NCBI GenBank assembly: GCA_038229715.1
Contig: JBBROD010000008.1
Span: 12,402 to 76,401 of the forward strand
DNA from: JANMES01 sp038229715
Lineage (GTDB): Bacteria > Planctomycetota > Phycisphaerae > Tepidisphaerales > Tepidisphaeraceae
Reading direction: 5' to 3'
Length of the DNA stretch: 64,000 nucleotides
In this document: positions 28,401-36,963 of the stretch, one piece after another
How the letters are laid out: each line of letters opens with the position of its first letter
How positions within the stretch are numbered: the first letter of the stretch is position 1
Notes under the pieces: model-generated
Databases searched by the model: none
What the model saw: only the letters and a program-made list of their open reading frames with translations
What the model was told of the DNA's origin: nothing
Translations under genes and position numbers: made by a program

Positions 28401-28786
28401 TGTCGCATAACCACCCGGCCCTAGGCTCGCCGATCGTCTGGCTGTACCGCGACTTGGCAGGCATTCGCCCGGACTTGGCTCGGCCTGGCTTCAAGCACAC
28501 GATCATAAAGCCAGCCGTGGTGGGCGATCTGACGTGGGTGAAAGCGAGTTACCGCTCGCCGTTCGGCCTGATTCGCAGCGAATGGAAACTGGAAAACGGC
28601 ATGGTGACCTATCGCGTGACGGTTCCTGCAAACACGAGCGCAACCGTTTACATCGCCACCCCTGCGCCGGCGCAAATCACTGAAAGCGGCCGAGCGATCA
28701 GCGACGCCTTGGACATCAAGGAAGTCGGTTCCGGTGTATTCGACATCGGCAGCGGCGAATACATTTTTAGTGCAAAGAAAATGTGA
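25493..28786 (+). CDS. Secreted GH78 alpha-L-rhamnosidase
   Basis: A 1097-residue GH78 protein. ATG 25493 is preferred because AGGA lies nine bases ahead and a signal peptide (MFRMILTLAAWWLAAGVSIARA) follows; ATG 25427 sits inside the operator. LRCERQVSPLAVDQVHPAFSW opens the N domain, an F5/8C-like insert (QVDLGEQTAIDQIIVHP) follows, then YVCGLGYFELSVNGKKAGD. The catalytic motif DCPTREKMGWTQD uses the one-residue-shorter spacing (Asp675, Glu680, Asp687) seen in many bacterial GH78 enzymes, unlike its DCPQR-type neighbours. The base Glu962 is in GATAFWESW. It is followed after 49 bases by a GH127 gene. Confidence 0.92.
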   Translation: MFRMILTLAAWWLAAGVSIARAAVAPSDLRCERQVSPLAVDQVHPAFSWLVQAERLQRGIGQSAYQIQVASTAARLESGPHVWDSGKIDSDQSVAVAYAGPALASKAIYVWRVRVTTDKGDTTAWSVAATFGTGVYATADWKGQWIAAFNREDTQSNLQSLGYRAESTDKPQDPKWVQVDLGEQTAIDQIIVHPAAGKMAMMHNGFPAASQFMVDLMPSQYRVDVSDDPAFAKFMTVATRKPEVGAIFSRSRHTSDAIETPGARGRYVRFTAMFLWPQRLAGDKPWGMAVGELEVISGGKNVALNKQVTAKDSVERDGWGAAKLTDGQGLGDPLIDLAADSALLFRKQVALEQKPVRATAYVCGLGYFELSVNGKKAGDHVLDPGFTDYTRRQLYVAHDITPMLQAGENAIGMTLGNGWYREATPDQFGYERAQWRAPLKLILNIELEYADGSHKTISSNASWKWNTSKIVFNCIRGGEVIDARVDRSGWDLPGFDDSAWKPTVAILPPQGKLVAQAAPPIRLNQEIKPVALSEPSPGVYVYDLGVNISGWARFKATGSAGQTIDLYHNEILLPAGSVDIGHCAYFSFGRFQQGTLICSGKPGDLYEPRFTYHGFRYVEIHGLKYKPKLEDLTGCWVTTDPEAVGEFACSNETVNQILTVYKRTQLNNMESIPTDCPTREKMGWTQDGCVTQEAAIFNFGVENFYAKWLVDLQDAQDPNGHVGAIAPTAGWGRSAGGNQPGTYSCPWWGGAVVRTPWNLYLYYGDKQRLADSYNAMRAYTEFMASTTKDDILRWGLGDWLDESADREVKRDFGRRKAFLEITSTAAFYNYNHIMSEAAKVLGKTQDAEKYGHAAERIAKRYNEVFYNAATGEYARDAQTAQSLSLALGLVPADRRSKVEDAFIRNIMEERKGHINSGIVGTLYVFHALEQMNRNDVAYTVFSNPTYPSLAYMISKGATAFWESWSDPAGLSHNHPALGSPIVWLYRDLAGIRPDLARPGFKHTIIKPAVVGDLTWVKASYRSPFGLIRSEWKLENGMVTYRVTVPANTSATVYIATPAPAQITESGRAISDALDIKEVGSGVFDIGSGEYIFSAKKM

Positions 28787-28835
28787 TGACCTCCTGCGCT
28801 AGGCAAGGGGAGATCACTTTATCAAGGAGAAGCCT

Positions 28836-31589
28836 GTGAAATTCAAGTCTACTCTCGCGTTCGCGACGCTCTTGGGTACCACGCACCTGCCCGCCTTAGC
28901 AGCGCCGACGCCGGCTGAAGAAATTACCACTGGCGCGGTAAGCGACGAGGCTTGGAAGGCCGTCCCCTATCAGGCCCTGGCGCCAGCGAACGGTGTAACC
29001 CTCGATGGCGGATTGTTCCGCCAGGCGTTTGACAACAACGTCAACTACCTCCTTGATTCGTTCAGCACGGATGACCTGGTCTGGGATTTCCGCGACCGTG
29101 CCGGGGAGAAGGACGCCAAACGCACACGCCCGCGCGTCGGTTTCTGGGAAACCGACTTGCGCGGGTCCAATGCCGGCCGATTCATGATGGGGGCCGGCAA
29201 TGCGGTTCGATGGACGGAAAACTTAGCACTCAAGCAAAAGCTCGCGGACGTCGTTCATACCATCGCCGAGTGCAAGGAAGCCAACGGCTACATTCTGGGT
29301 TACAAGCCCGACGGATTCCTGCACAGCGAGCAGGCGAACTACGCGCGGGCGTGGTTTACGCAAGGCCTTTGCGATGTCGGAGAAGCAGGCTACCCGGAGG
29401 CTTGGTCGATGCTTCGCACGCAGTACGATTGGTTCAACCATTGTGAGTATCTCCCCAGGCTGATCCGATTGAGCCTTGGTCTACAAGGACATATCGCAAG
29501 CACGCGCGTGTATTTGTCTCCGATCGGCAAGCCCGAAGACCTGAAGACGGCTGAGAAGTATTACGTCCAAAAATGGTGGATGGACGGGCTGGCCCAGCGC
29601 GATCCAAAGGCGGTATCGGACTACAAGCTCGATCGGCCGCACTCATATGAAATCGTCGGCTTCGAGGCGTACCTCGATCATTACCGGGCGACGGGCCAGA
29701 AGCCGTACCTCGATGCAATGCTAGGGGCATGGGACATCATGCACGACGATTTCGAGCACGTCGGTGGCCAAATCGCGATCTGTGAAGGTATGCGTTATCC
29801 GGCTAAGAGCTTCTACATCCGCAACACCGCCCACACCGGGGAGTTGTGCGGAAGCGTGTTCTGGGTGGGCTTTAACCACCGATTTATGCAGCTGTTTCCC
29901 GACCAGGAGAAATACGCCAACGAAATCGAAAAGTCGATTTATAACATCGGCTTGGCCAACCAAGGCGATGGATTCGGCATTCGTTACCACGCACGATTGC
30001 ACGGCCGCAAGGACGGCCCGACCCGGTCCAACACTTGCTGTGAAGGCCAGGGCACTCGCCTATACGGCTCTTTGCCGAAGTACATCTACTCAACCACCGC
30101 CGACGGGCTGTACGTGAATCTGTTCGAGTCGTCGACAATTACGTTCCAACAGGGCAACGTCTCGCTGAAGGTCAAGCAGACGACAGATTTCCCTTACAGG
30201 CCCGATGTGGCGCTGTCGGTGTCGGTCGACAAGCCGGTCCGCTCGATCCTTCGCGTACGCATTCCGTCGTGGGCGACGGGGCCGATGGTGATCAATGTCA
30301 ACGGCGCTGTGATCGCTAGCGGCACGCCCGGCACCTATCAGCCGATAGACCGGACTTGGAAAGACGGAGATGAAGTTCGCTTTACGCTGCCGATCGATTT
30401 CAAAGTGACGCAATACGAAGGGGTCGACCGCGTCGTAGGAAACGAACGGTACTGGATTGAATATGGCCCGGTGTTGATGGCCGTCGTGGGCCCCATCGAT
30501 TCGAGGGATACTGCGCACATTTTTGTTAAGCCGTCGGCCATTAAGGAGTGGATCAAGCCGATTTTGGGTAAGCCCCTGCGGTTCTCGATCAATGGTGATT
30601 CGACGCAAATACTTGCGCCTTACTTTGATGTGGGGCAAGCCGAAACATTCGATTGTGTGCCAAACATCACCCCGATCACTATCACCGGTATGCCCCGGTT
30701 CGTGACGACCAATGAGATCGCAATCAAATCGTTCAGCCGGACGGATGAGCTTCTTTACACGGTAGACGGCTCTGAGCCGTTAAGCAGCTCGCCCCGATAT
30801 AGCGGGCCGGTGAAGCTAGACCAGACCGCGGTGGTGAAAGCGCGGCTGTTTAATTCCGGCGTTCCCGCCTCGGCGTCGGTGGCTGAAGCGTTTACCAAGG
30901 TTCCCCTGTTCACGCCGAGCGTGCGTTACACCAAGAATGGCAAGGCGCTGGAGATCGTGCAGCCGCTCTCCCCGGCAGGCTCGACGGTGCATTACACGGT
31001 AGACGGCAACGATCCGACAGAAAAGAGCGAAACATATTCCCAGCCTATTCCGCTTCCCACCGCGGGAACGCAGATCCGCGCTCGCGCATTCGTTGCCGGC
31101 ATCGCCCCCAGTGACATCGCACTGTTTACAATCCCGATCGACGCTTCGCAGAGCCCGTGGATTCAGCCGACGGTGCGCCTGCCTGATCTGCAGGCCGTTA
31201 AAACCACCGTCGGATGGAATACCCTCAAGATGAATAAAAACATTCTCGGCAAAGACATGAAGCTGGGCGGGCGCCTCTACGCCAGCGGCGTGGGCGTGCA
31301 TGCGAAGTCGGAACTAATTTACGCCGTCGAGCCGAGCTACAAGCGGTTTGTATCCGTGGTGGGCATTGATGACGAAACCGCTGACCGTGGGTCAGTTTCG
31401 TTTGAAGTGTATTGCGACGACAAGCAGGTTTATGTGACTTCATTGATCCGCGGCAACAACGATCTTTGGCACATCAACGTCGCCATCCCCGCCGGCACGA
31501 AGCAACTTCGTCTGGTCATGACTGACGGGGACGACGACTACAACTACGACTTCGGTGACTGGGCGGATGCCGGATTTGTGACGCAATAA
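28836..31589 (+). CDS. Secreted GH127 (DUF1680) beta-L-arabinofuranosidase with chitobiase-like and NPCBM domains
   Basis: A 917-residue exported enzyme with a GTG start at 28836 behind AAGGAG and a signal peptide ending LPALAA. The alpha/alpha barrel (residues about 55-620) carries the GH127 zinc-thiolate signature: Glu336 and Cys338 (GELCG) and Cys401-Cys402 (NTCCEGQGTR), one of which is the expected nucleophile. Two chitobiase-like beta modules follow (LLYTVDGSEP and VHYTVDGNDPT) and then an NPCBM-type carbohydrate-binding domain (YASGVGVHAKSEL to the end). Known GH127 enzymes remove beta-L-arabinofuranose, for instance from hydroxyproline-linked oligosaccharides. It is co-oriented with GH78 and an aminopeptidase. 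Confidence 0.85.
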   Translation: MKFKSTLAFATLLGTTHLPALAAPTPAEEITTGAVSDEAWKAVPYQALAPANGVTLDGGLFRQAFDNNVNYLLDSFSTDDLVWDFRDRAGEKDAKRTRPRVGFWETDLRGSNAGRFMMGAGNAVRWTENLALKQKLADVVHTIAECKEANGYILGYKPDGFLHSEQANYARAWFTQGLCDVGEAGYPEAWSMLRTQYDWFNHCEYLPRLIRLSLGLQGHIASTRVYLSPIGKPEDLKTAEKYYVQKWWMDGLAQRDPKAVSDYKLDRPHSYEIVGFEAYLDHYRATGQKPYLDAMLGAWDIMHDDFEHVGGQIAICEGMRYPAKSFYIRNTAHTGELCGSVFWVGFNHRFMQLFPDQEKYANEIEKSIYNIGLANQGDGFGIRYHARLHGRKDGPTRSNTCCEGQGTRLYGSLPKYIYSTTADGLYVNLFESSTITFQQGNVSLKVKQTTDFPYRPDVALSVSVDKPVRSILRVRIPSWATGPMVINVNGAVIASGTPGTYQPIDRTWKDGDEVRFTLPIDFKVTQYEGVDRVVGNERYWIEYGPVLMAVVGPIDSRDTAHIFVKPSAIKEWIKPILGKPLRFSINGDSTQILAPYFDVGQAETFDCVPNITPITITGMPRFVTTNEIAIKSFSRTDELLYTVDGSEPLSSSPRYSGPVKLDQTAVVKARLFNSGVPASASVAEAFTKVPLFTPSVRYTKNGKALEIVQPLSPAGSTVHYTVDGNDPTEKSETYSQPIPLPTAGTQIRARAFVAGIAPSDIALFTIPIDASQSPWIQPTVRLPDLQAVKTTVGWNTLKMNKNILGKDMKLGGRLYASGVGVHAKSELIYAVEPSYKRFVSVVGIDDETADRGSVSFEVYCDDKQVYVTSLIRGNNDLWHINVAIPAGTKQLRLVMTDGDDDYNYDFGDWADAGFVTQ

Positions 31590-31617
31590 TCGACATCACT
31601 TTCACCTTGGAGCAGCA

Positions 31618-31665
31618 ATGACGGTCAACCGGAAGGCTACCTTCACCTACCCGAAGGAGCGCTAA
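31618..31665 (+). CDS. Possible 15-codon leader ORF
   Basis: TTGGAG is followed by ATG 31618 and 15 codons (MTVNRKATFTYPKER) ending in TAA just three bases before the ATG of the aminopeptidase. It could allow coupled re-initiation, or be chance. No attenuator hairpin is evident. Confidence 0.25.
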   Translation: MTVNRKATFTYPKER

Positions 31666-31668
31666 TTG

Positions 31669-33021
31669 ATGCATCACGCCACGGACCACGCCGCACCCAC
31701 ACGCGCAACGCCACCGTACCAGACTGACTTCACTGCCGATGAATTCATCGCGCGGCGGGCGAAGATAGCGGAGATGATCGGCTCGACGGGAATAGCCGTT
31801 CTTCGCGGATTGACCATGATGGCGGGAGCGGCGTTTCGACAGTCGAACGAGTTTTATTACCTATGCGGCGTGGATGTGCCGTCGGCCTTTCTCCTGATCG
31901 ACGGGACGCGCGGGGGACGCAGCACGCTTTACCTTCAGCCGATCAATCCACAATACGAACGCAGCGACGGTACACAACTTTCGTACGAGGATTCGGAACT
32001 GCTGCTGAGAATGACCGGCGTGGACGGCATCCGGTTGTGTAGCGATCTGGCGGCCGACTTAGGCAAGCCCAAGGTGGTCTACACGCCGCGCTTGCCCGGC
32101 GAAGGATCGCAAACCTATCGCGATACACTCATGTTCGCTGCGCGGATGAATGCCAATAACGCCTTCTCGGGGCAGGTTTCCCCTGAGGAGTTTTTCCGAT
32201 TACGTCTTGAATCAGTGCTGCCGGCGGCGGAGTTTCGCGATCTGCTGCCGCTTTTGGACCGCCTGAGAGTGGTCAAATCGCCGGCCGAGATCGCCGTGAT
32301 GAGGATCGCCGGTCGGCTGACCGCTGAAGCGGTCGTGCAGGCGATTCGGCTGAGCAAGCCGGGCGTGTATGAGTATCAACTGGCGGCTGCGGCAGAGTAT
32401 CACTTTCGGTCGCACGGCGCTCGAGGCGGAGCGTATCGCGCGATTGTCGCAAGCGGTCCGAACGTTTGGAACGCCCACTATCACCGAAACAGTCGAAAGC
32501 TCGAAAACGGCGACATGATCCTGATGGATTACGCGCCGGACTTCAATTTTTACACCAGCGATATCGGCCGCATGTGGCCGGCGGGTGGCCGCTACTCCCC
32601 GGTATTTCGGCAACTGTACGGTTTTATCGTGCAATACCACAAGACGCTCCTCGAACATATCCGCGCCGGACTGACTGGCCCGCAGATCGAGCATGCCGCC
32701 GCCGCGCAGATGCAGAGTGTTGTCGATTCAACCCGATGGATCAAGCCGATCTACCAAGCCGCCGCCCGGAAAGCGCTCACGTTCGGGCGACACCTTACGC
32801 ACAGCGTCGGGATGGCTGTGCATGATCCGGGCGAGTTTCTGTCCGCACCGATTCCTGAAGGCATTGTCTTGGCGCTCGATCCACAAATGTGGGTGCCTGA
32901 CGAGCAGTTGTACGTGCGAGTCGAAGACACTGTCGTCATTAAAAACGCCGGGGTAGAAAATCTCACAGCCAACGCACCGGTCTATGCCGACGAAATCGAA
33001 TCCATCCTGAATCAAACCTGA
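31669..33021 (+). CDS. M24B-family aminopeptidase P (Xaa-Pro)-like metallopeptidase
   Basis: A 450-residue cytoplasmic protein starting at ATG 31669 behind GAAGGAG. The N-terminal creatinase-like domain (residues about 20-180) precedes a pita-bread domain. Metal ligands are recognisable: two Asp in LMDYAPDFNFYTSDIGRMWP, His in HSVGMAVHDPG and Glu in RVEDTVVI. The usual Glu of the TIEPG motif appears as Asp in LALDPQMW, a conservative change. The expected reaction is removal of the residue before proline (or hydroxyproline). Placement after an arabinofuranosidase and facing an oligopeptide-type importer is suggestive of glycopeptide breakdown. Confidence 0.85.
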   Translation: MHHATDHAAPTRATPPYQTDFTADEFIARRAKIAEMIGSTGIAVLRGLTMMAGAAFRQSNEFYYLCGVDVPSAFLLIDGTRGGRSTLYLQPINPQYERSDGTQLSYEDSELLLRMTGVDGIRLCSDLAADLGKPKVVYTPRLPGEGSQTYRDTLMFAARMNANNAFSGQVSPEEFFRLRLESVLPAAEFRDLLPLLDRLRVVKSPAEIAVMRIAGRLTAEAVVQAIRLSKPGVYEYQLAAAAEYHFRSHGARGGAYRAIVASGPNVWNAHYHRNSRKLENGDMILMDYAPDFNFYTSDIGRMWPAGGRYSPVFRQLYGFIVQYHKTLLEHIRAGLTGPQIEHAAAAQMQSVVDSTRWIKPIYQAAARKALTFGRHLTHSVGMAVHDPGEFLSAPIPEGIVLALDPQMWVPDEQLYVRVEDTVVIKNAGVENLTANAPVYADEIESILNQT

Positions 33022-33267
33022 CGTAAATGGACCAACGACAGGCCTCGTGAAGCATTTGATGCCAATGTCAGCCGGCTATGCAGCCGCGACGGCCCATGCC
33101 CGGCAAACCACCGATGCCGGAACCACCCCAGTCGGCGCCGCAGTCATCGGGCGAATTTGCCCGGCCGGTGTACAATCAGGATTTCTCGCCAGACCTGCTT
33201 CCGCTGGAGTTGCGGGATAACGACCCGCTGGGCATCTCCCGCGTCGTCGATGGCGTGCGAACGTCGG

Positions 33268-34209
33268 CTAATTCCGCTCACGAAGTCGAGGATCGAGCGC
33301 ATCTCGAAGGGCGTCGCCCAGCAGATTAAGAGCCAGGCAGAGTAGAAAGATTGCGAATGTCGCGCCGGCCAGTTGCCACCACACGCCACGCAGCAGCTCG
33401 GACTTGGCGTCGTCGATCATGCGCCCCCAACTCGGCCGATCGCTGATGCCCAAGCCAAGAAAAGCCAGCGCCACCTCGGCCTGCACAAAATCAACGGCCA
33501 TCAGGCTGAAGGTGATAATGACCAGGTGAAACACGTTGGGCAGCAGGTGACGCGTGAGGATCCGCATCGGCCCGACGCCGCACGCTTTGGCGGCCGTCAC
33601 ATATTCGAGATCGCGCAGCTTCATTACCTCTGCGCGGATCAGCCGGCAAAGGCCTACCCAACTCGTCAGGCCCAGCGACATCACGACCACGGCGAGTGGA
33701 CTTATTTCCAAGCCCAAGATCGGCTCGCCCTTCAGCGCGTACGCCAGCGTCATTGCCAGGAGAATCCACGGTACGGAATTAACAGTTGAGAACAGCCAGA
33801 TGACAACGTTGTCAACCCAGCCACCGACGTATCCCGCCAGCACGCCAAGAGTTGTGCCCACTGCGATGCTCACCACGCTGGAAAGTACGGCGAGCGTAAG
33901 CGCGACCCGCGCGCCGTAAAGGAGACGCCAAAAAACGCTCCTGCCCAGAATATCCGTGCCGAGCCAAAGTGCCGGTTGCGCCAGAGATGGCATCTGGTAG
34001 CTTTCCCCCGCGACGCGAGTGATTGCAGTGTCCATCAGCGGCGTGAAGGCGGCGCCCGCTGCGATCATGTAGAGACCGACGATCGCCAGGCAACATCGCG
34101 TAAGGCGCTTCTGGCAAAGCCGCTGCCATGATTCGCGCCATGGCGAACGCGGTTGCGACATGCTAATGGGTGCGCCAGGAGCGGGGTGATCGGCAAGGGC
34201 GGCGGTCAT
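33268..34209 (-). CDS. Opp/Dpp-type ABC transporter permease (OppC-like)
   Basis: A 313-residue inner-membrane permease with six or so hydrophobic segments. The EAA loop EYVTAAKACGVGPMRILTRHLLPN, which contacts the ATPase, is well preserved. The N-terminal cytoplasmic leader is followed by the OppC-type first helix, and LGTDILGRSVFWRLLYGARVAL is typical of the family. ATG 34209 overlaps the stop of the OppB-like gene (ATGA), fixing the start. Its partner ATPases are not in the window. Confidence 0.88.
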   Translation of the reverse strand: MTAALADHPAPGAPISMSQPRSPWRESWQRLCQKRLTRCCLAIVGLYMIAAGAAFTPLMDTAITRVAGESYQMPSLAQPALWLGTDILGRSVFWRLLYGARVALTLAVLSSVVSIAVGTTLGVLAGYVGGWVDNVVIWLFSTVNSVPWILLAMTLAYALKGEPILGLEISPLAVVVMSLGLTSWVGLCRLIRAEVMKLRDLEYVTAAKACGVGPMRILTRHLLPNVFHLVIITFSLMAVDFVQAEVALAFLGLGISDRPSWGRMIDDAKSELLRGVWWQLAGATFAIFLLCLALNLLGDALRDALDPRLRERN

Positions 34210-35186
34210 CGCAGCCTCACACGAGGGTCGGCGATCGTGTAACAGATGTCGGTCAGCAGCAGCGCCATGCAATAGGAAACCGACATGGCATACGTGACGA
34301 CCATCACCACCGGGCGGTCGTTGTTGAAGATTGATTCAACCAGCAGGCTGCCGACGCCAGGGATCTGGAAGAGCCTCTCGAGGAACAGCGCACCCAGAAA
34401 CAGCGTCGGCAAGGCAGTGACCGTGCGCGTGAGGATCGGGATCATCACGTTCCGCATTACGTGTGTGAGGTAAATGCCGCTGGTGCCGACGCCTTTGGAC
34501 TTAGCCGTGCGGACGTAGTCGGCGCCCATTTCTTCGAGGACCACGGTGCGGTAAAAGCGCGTGCCGGCACCCATCCTGCAGATGACGCTCACCAAGATGG
34601 GCATGGCCATGAAATGCACCGCCGCGAGGCCGGAATCCCAGCCGGCGATGGGAAACAGCTGCCACTTCACCGCTAGAAGCCACTGAGCAACCATATAGAT
34701 GCTCAGCGCGGGTACGCTCATCCCCAGCACGCAGAGAAACGTGACGGCCAAGTCGCCCATTCGTCCGCGGTGGCGAGCGCACCATAACGAGGCGATGATC
34801 TGCATGCCTAACTCGATGACGAAGACCGGGAACTGAATCGAGAACGACACCGGCGCTTTGGACTTCATCAACGACCAGACGGATTCCTGATAACGCATCG
34901 ATTCAGGGAATCGAAACAGCAGCGTGTCGAAAAACTGCGAGTCGAATGCGGCGGCAACACTTCCGGTCAAACGCGCGTGACGAATGTTGAGCCACACCGG
35001 CTTGTCAATTCCCATGCGGTGGCGGATCGCGACCAAGTCGGCGTCGGTCGCCATTTTACCTGCATAACTTCGGGCAGGATCACTGGCGACCAGCGTGAAC
35101 ATCGTGAACGTGAACAGCACCACGCTCAGCGTGATAGGGATTGTCCAGAGGATTCGGCGTACCAAATAAGACCACATGGGCGGCAT
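34206..35186 (-). CDS. Opp/Dpp-type ABC transporter permease (OppB-like)
   Basis: A 326-residue inner-membrane permease. MWSYLVRRILWTIPITLSV is the OppB-type first helix, DYVRTAKSKGVGTSGIYLTHVMRN is the EAA loop, and FLERLFQIPGVGSLLVESIFNNDRPVV matches the family's C-terminal half. ATG 35186 starts one base after the TGA of the solute-binding protein, which supports this start over the longer frame. With the OppC-like gene it would form the channel for peptides or oligosaccharides. Confidence 0.88.
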   Translation of the reverse strand: MPPMWSYLVRRILWTIPITLSVVLFTFTMFTLVASDPARSYAGKMATDADLVAIRHRMGIDKPVWLNIRHARLTGSVAAAFDSQFFDTLLFRFPESMRYQESVWSLMKSKAPVSFSIQFPVFVIELGMQIIASLWCARHRGRMGDLAVTFLCVLGMSVPALSIYMVAQWLLAVKWQLFPIAGWDSGLAAVHFMAMPILVSVICRMGAGTRFYRTVVLEEMGADYVRTAKSKGVGTSGIYLTHVMRNVMIPILTRTVTALPTLFLGALFLERLFQIPGVGSLLVESIFNNDRPVVMVVTYAMSVSYCMALLLTDICYTIADPRVRLR

Positions 35187-35187
35187 C

Positions 35188-36960
35188 TCAAGGGTGCTTG
35201 AACCGGTCGCGATGGGCGGATTCGTCCAGCGACTGATAGGCACGCAATCCGTGCGCATAAGTGTTGATCTGGAAGTTCTTCACCCATTCGTAATACAACG
35301 TGTACGCGGTGGGGTAATGCGTCAGGATCCACGGACAATCTCGCACGACGATCGATTCCATGTGTTCATAAAGCACCTTTCGCTCCGGGGTCGGCGGGAG
35401 TTGGATCGCGCGTTCGTAGAGCGCGTCGAACTCGGCATTGGAGTACCCCGTTGCATTCACGCCGCGCTCCACTGCGTTCTTACTGTAGAACAGTTGAAGG
35501 AACGTCTGCTCGTCCGGGTAATCGGCCTGCCAGCCGAGCGCGTACATCTGCGCCTCACGGGCGTCGATCATTTCCTGGAAGCGCGCCCACGTGCGGTGCT
35601 CCGGACGGATTGTCAGGCCAATGCTCGCTATCTGCGACACCATGAAGTCTGCCATCTGACGATATCGCGTGTCCGTTCCGGGCAGGAGCAGGCTGAGCAC
35701 CGGGATCGGACCGCCGTTGATCGCCTCCGCTTCCTTCACCTTTTGCCGGGCGGCTCGCGGATCGAATACGGTGTTGGGATTGATTGCGTCTGGGTCGAAC
35801 GTTTCAAACTCCGGCGGTATCGGACCGATCGCGGGCCGACCTCGGCCGTTGAGATAGACTTGCACGTACTTCTTGCGATCGAACGCCATCGAGATCGCCT
35901 GCCGGAGTGGAAGGTTTTTCCCCATTACCGGGTCGCGCATGTTGATGCCGATGTACTGAACGGCAGGCATTGGCGTCTTGAGCAGCCTTATACCGGCCGC
36001 TTCCATCTGGGGCGTGAGCGTGCCGTTATCGACGTTGATCGCCTGTGAAAATGATTCCTTCGGAATGCCGTTGATGTCGAACCGCCCCTGCTGGAACAGC
36101 AGCCACGACGGCAATTCTTCGACGAAGTACTCCATCTGGATCCGAGTAATTTGCGGCCGCTTTGGCGACGCATGGCCGTTCGACCCCGTCTCACCGCGAT
36201 ACACCGGATTGACCGCCAGGACGATCCGCTGCTCCTGCAGATGTTCCGCCAAGCAATAGGGACCACTTCCGATGGGGTGGCGCCGCAGTTTGCCCTTCCA
36301 ATGGTCGGCCGCGGCCTTCGACACCGGAGCCGATGAAACCTGCGCGAGGGAGTAAACGAACTGCGGCGTCGGCCGATCCAGTTCGATCACGAGTGTGAAC
36401 TTATCCGGCGCTCGCAAACCAGCGACCGGACGATCCCAGTCGATCTGGTCCTCCGGCGTTTGACGCGTGTACCTCCACCAGTCGTCGAGCCCCCTGACTC
36501 GGCCTTGGAATAATCCGGAGTAGTTAGGGCTTGCCAGTTGAAAGCTGGCGATGCGTTTCCACGCGAAGATAAAGTCGGCCGCGGAAACCTCCGGACCCAT
36601 TCCGTCGGCGAAGACCGCATGCTCGGGGTCGTAATAGTGCACGCCGCGACGGATGGGGATCGACAGGATCCTCCCGTCTCCACTGACCGTCGGCATGGTG
36701 GTGGCCAACTCGGGGAACAACTCAAACGGCCGCTTGTCGGGCATGTAATTGTACAGACATTCAAAGACTTGGCCGGCGATCTGTGAGCTGGTCGTATCGT
36801 ACAACTCGGCGGAATCGAATGATTTAATGTTCACCGCGTACGAGACATACAATGTGTGCGGGTCACGCCGCGGTGTAATAGCCAGCGATGCCCCAATGCC
36901 GCCGACGATGATCGCCACGAGCGCTAAGTAGCCGAAGAAAATCCACTTCATTTTCCGCAT
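35188..36960 (-). CDS. Family 5 (Opp/Dpp-type) extracellular solute-binding protein
   Basis: A 590-residue binding protein. An N-terminal hydrophobic segment (WIFFGYLALVAIIVGGIGASLAI) lacks a lipobox, so it may stay membrane-anchored or be cleaved by signal peptidase I. PVAGLRAPDKFTLVIELDRPTPQF, RHPIGSGPYCLAEH and KNLPLRQAISMAFDRKKYVQVYLNGRG are typical of SBP family 5, as is WQADYPDEQTFLQLFYSKNA. The ligand class may be peptides or oligosaccharides, since both are known for this family. It is separated by three bases from the stop of a rhamnosidase, so it belongs to that operon. Confidence 0.87.
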   Translation of the reverse strand: MRKMKWIFFGYLALVAIIVGGIGASLAITPRRDPHTLYVSYAVNIKSFDSAELYDTTSSQIAGQVFECLYNYMPDKRPFELFPELATTMPTVSGDGRILSIPIRRGVHYYDPEHAVFADGMGPEVSAADFIFAWKRIASFQLASPNYSGLFQGRVRGLDDWWRYTRQTPEDQIDWDRPVAGLRAPDKFTLVIELDRPTPQFVYSLAQVSSAPVSKAAADHWKGKLRRHPIGSGPYCLAEHLQEQRIVLAVNPVYRGETGSNGHASPKRPQITRIQMEYFVEELPSWLLFQQGRFDINGIPKESFSQAINVDNGTLTPQMEAAGIRLLKTPMPAVQYIGINMRDPVMGKNLPLRQAISMAFDRKKYVQVYLNGRGRPAIGPIPPEFETFDPDAINPNTVFDPRAARQKVKEAEAINGGPIPVLSLLLPGTDTRYRQMADFMVSQIASIGLTIRPEHRTWARFQEMIDAREAQMYALGWQADYPDEQTFLQLFYSKNAVERGVNATGYSNAEFDALYERAIQLPPTPERKVLYEHMESIVVRDCPWILTHYPTAYTLYYEWVKNFQINTYAHGLRAYQSLDESAHRDRFKHP

Positions 36961-36963
36961 AGC

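Noticed and set aside
28783..28830. Imperfect GTGAT / ATCAC hairpin between the GH78 and GH127 genes
   Set aside because: Stem is short and interrupted and there is no T tract; not enough to call a terminator or a regulatory hairpin.
33078..33329. Proline-rich 83-codon frame after the aminopeptidase
   Set aside because: It runs into the convergent permease gene on the other strand, has no ribosome binding site and matches nothing; it is probably a high-GC chance frame.
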